Of a stretch of 6,418 nucleotides of DNA, positions 5,149 through 6,418 are shown piece by piece; position 1 is the first letter of the stretch; each line of letters begins with the position of its first letter. Position numbers and translations under genes: made by a program. Location of the stretch: assembly GCA_023429275.1 (NCBI GenBank), contig JAEYWB010000069.1, positions 1-6,418 on the forward strand. The letters are read 5' to 3'. The notes below the pieces were generated by a model that saw only the letters and a list, made by a program, of their open reading frames with translations, had not been told where the DNA came from and ran no database searches. This DNA comes from Planctomycetota bacterium. GTDB taxonomy: Bacteria > Planctomycetota > Planctomycetia > Planctomycetales > Planctomycetaceae.

Positions 5149-6418
5149 CTACTTCTTCTCCGCAAGTGCCGCCCAAAGGTGCGCACTCGACCGGATCCCG
5201 CGCTGAAAATCGTCGAGCGAAAAGTGCTCGTTCGGGCCATGGAGGTTGTCGGTGTTCTGACCCCAGCCGAGCAGAAGTGTGTCGACGCCGAGGACCTTCT
5301 TGAACGTCCCGACGACCGGAATCGTTCCCCCTTCCCGGATCATGACCGGCGGCTTCTCGAATCCGGCCGCGATCGCGTCGCGGGCGGCAGCCATCCAGGG
5401 GCTATTCAGGTCGCACACCGTCGCCGGAGCGCCGTGGTACTCCTGGAACTCCATCCGGATTCCCGGCCGCTTGTGGGTCTCGAAGAACTTTCGAAGGGCC
5501 GCGACCACCTTCTCCGGGTCCTGGCTCGGAACGAGCCGGCAGGTGATCTTGGCGGTCGCCTTGGCCGGGATGATCGTCTTGGGGCCTTCTCCCTGGTAAC
5601 CACCGGTGATGCCGTTGATGTCGCATGTCGGCCGCGCCCAGCGGCGTTCGAGCGTCGTGAAACCCTTTTCGCCCCAGGCGGCATCGGTTCCGAGTGAGGC
5701 GAGGTAGGCCTTCTCCTCGAAGGGAAGCTGCGCCCACTCCTTCCGCTCGGCAGCGGTCAGTTCGGCGACATCGTCGTAGAAGCCGGGGATCTGGACGCGC
5801 CCCTCCTCGTCATGAAGCTTGCCGACGACGGCCGCGAGGGCGTTGACCGGGTTGGCGATCGACCCCCCGAAGACGCCGCTGTGAAGATCCTGCTTCGGAC
5901 CGTGGAACGTCACCTGCGCGGCGATGATTCCCCGCAGCCCGTACGTGACCGCCGGAATGCCCGGGGCATACTGGCTCGTATCGCTGATGACCGCGACATC
6001 GGACTTCAATCGGTCGCGGTTCGCCTCGAGAAAATTCTCGAGGTTGTTGCTGCCGACCTCTTCTTCTCCCTCGATGACGAACTTCACGTTCACAGGCAGC
6101 TCGCCGACCGCCTTCAGCCACGCTTCGACCGACAGGGCGTGGGTCAGCATCTGCCCCTTGTCGTCCGTCGCGCCGCGGGCGTAGAGCTTTCCGTCCCGAA
6201 CCGTCGGCTCGAACGGGGGCGTCGTCCACTCGTTGAGCGGATCGGGGGGCTGGACGTCGTAGTGGCCGTAGACCATCACCGTCGACCGGCCGGGCTTCTT
6301 CGTCCACTCGGCATAGACGATCGGATGCCCCGGCGTCTCTTCGAGCTTCGCCTCGAGTCCCGCGGCCGCGAGCTTCTGGTGGACCCACTCGCCCGCCTTC
6401 CGGACATCTCCCTTGTAC
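5149..6418 (-). CDS. M20-family zinc dipeptidase (N-terminus cut by window edge)
   Basis: About 422 residues are visible, ending at TAG 5149-5151 (protein end WAALAEKK). The frame is open to the right edge, where it reads GDVRKAGEWVHQKLAAAGLE, so the true start lies beyond 6418. An internal GTG at 6277-6279 can be dismissed as the start because family sequence continues upstream of it. M20 dipeptidases are two-metal enzymes that hydrolyse di- and short peptides, normally in the cytoplasm. Motifs in order: GHYDVQP with a metal-binding His at 6262-6264; GATDDKG with the bridging Asp pair at 6160-6165; EGEEEVGS (about 6050-6075) with the catalytic and metal Glu; DTSQYA; the lid-domain DLHSGVFGG with the His that reaches the partner active site; and NEHFSLDDF near the C-terminus with the last metal His. 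The active site looks complete. Usual family length is about 450-460, so roughly 30-40 residues are missing. It converges on the SDR gene. Exact peptide substrate is unknown. Confidence 0.93.
   Translation of the reverse strand, partial: YKGDVRKAGEWVHQKLAAAGLEAKLEETPGHPIVYAEWTKKPGRSTVMVYGHYDVQPPDPLNEWTTPPFEPTVRDGKLYARGATDDKGQMLTHALSVEAWLKAVGELPVNVKFVIEGEEEVGSNNLENFLEANRDRLKSDVAVISDTSQYAPGIPAVTYGLRGIIAAQVTFHGPKQDLHSGVFGGSIANPVNALAAVVGKLHDEEGRVQIPGFYDDVAELTAAERKEWAQLPFEEKAYLASLGTDAAWGEKGFTTLERRWARPTCDINGITGGYQGEGPKTIIPAKATAKITCRLVPSQDPEKVVAALRKFFETHKRPGIRMEFQEYHGAPATVCDLNSPWMAAARDAIAAGFEKPPVMIREGGTIPVVGTFKKVLGVDTLLLGWGQNTDNLHGPNEHFSLDDFQRGIRSSAHLWAALAEKK

Noticed and set aside
4818..5303. Short open frames on both strands across the 4852-5148 gap
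   Set aside because: They read the inverted repeat units and parts of flanking genes in wrong frames; similar peptides on both strands come from the palindrome.
5149..6279. GTG at 6277-6279 as the start of the peptidase
   Set aside because: Upstream in-frame sequence continues family-like residues to the window edge and the zinc motif GHYDV would fall at residue 5, far too early for M20 enzymes.

Overview
The window is GC-rich bacterial chromosomal DNA. It holds four protein-coding genes, two of them cut by the window edges, plus the RNase P RNA gene and an unusual amount of structured intergenic repeat. The best guess for the source is a member of the Planctomycetota. This rests on the overall gene style, a thioredoxin-fold protein with a cysteine-less FWEYRDSPL segment that I associate with that phylum, weak ribosome binding sites, and the type of palindromic intergenic repeats. 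No taxonomic marker was compared by search, so the assignment is moderate.

Layout, left to right. (1) 1-1753, minus strand: a large polytopic membrane protein of the DUF2079 family, running off the left edge. (2) 1754-2719: a long region with no protein gene. It contains three tandem 12-mers beside the DUF2079 start, a palindromic repeat (copy A), the type A RNase P RNA gene rnpB on the plus strand, a second palindromic repeat (copy B), and a C-rich tract whose opposite strand has a G-quadruplex pattern. (3) 2720-4045, plus: a probably exported two-part protein with a C-terminal TlpA/redoxin-like domain lacking both catalytic cysteines. (4) 4102-4851, plus: a complete FabG-like short-chain dehydrogenase/reductase, 56 nt downstream of the previous gene and possibly co-transcribed with it. 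(5) 4852-5148: a convergent intergenic region filled by one 229-bp composite palindrome. (6) 5149-6418, minus: an M20-family metallo-dipeptidase with its metal-site motifs intact, running off the right edge.

The genes do not form an obvious pathway; they look like ordinary chromosomal housekeeping and envelope genes. The most notable content is non-coding. Two copies of a palindromic element built from GAGGTTA-like heptads bracket rnpB closely. The rnpB terminal helix P1 is unusually long and extends outward toward those repeats. A second, unrelated palindrome made of GTCCCGCCAGGGAC mini-hairpins separates the convergent genes and could stop transcription from both sides.
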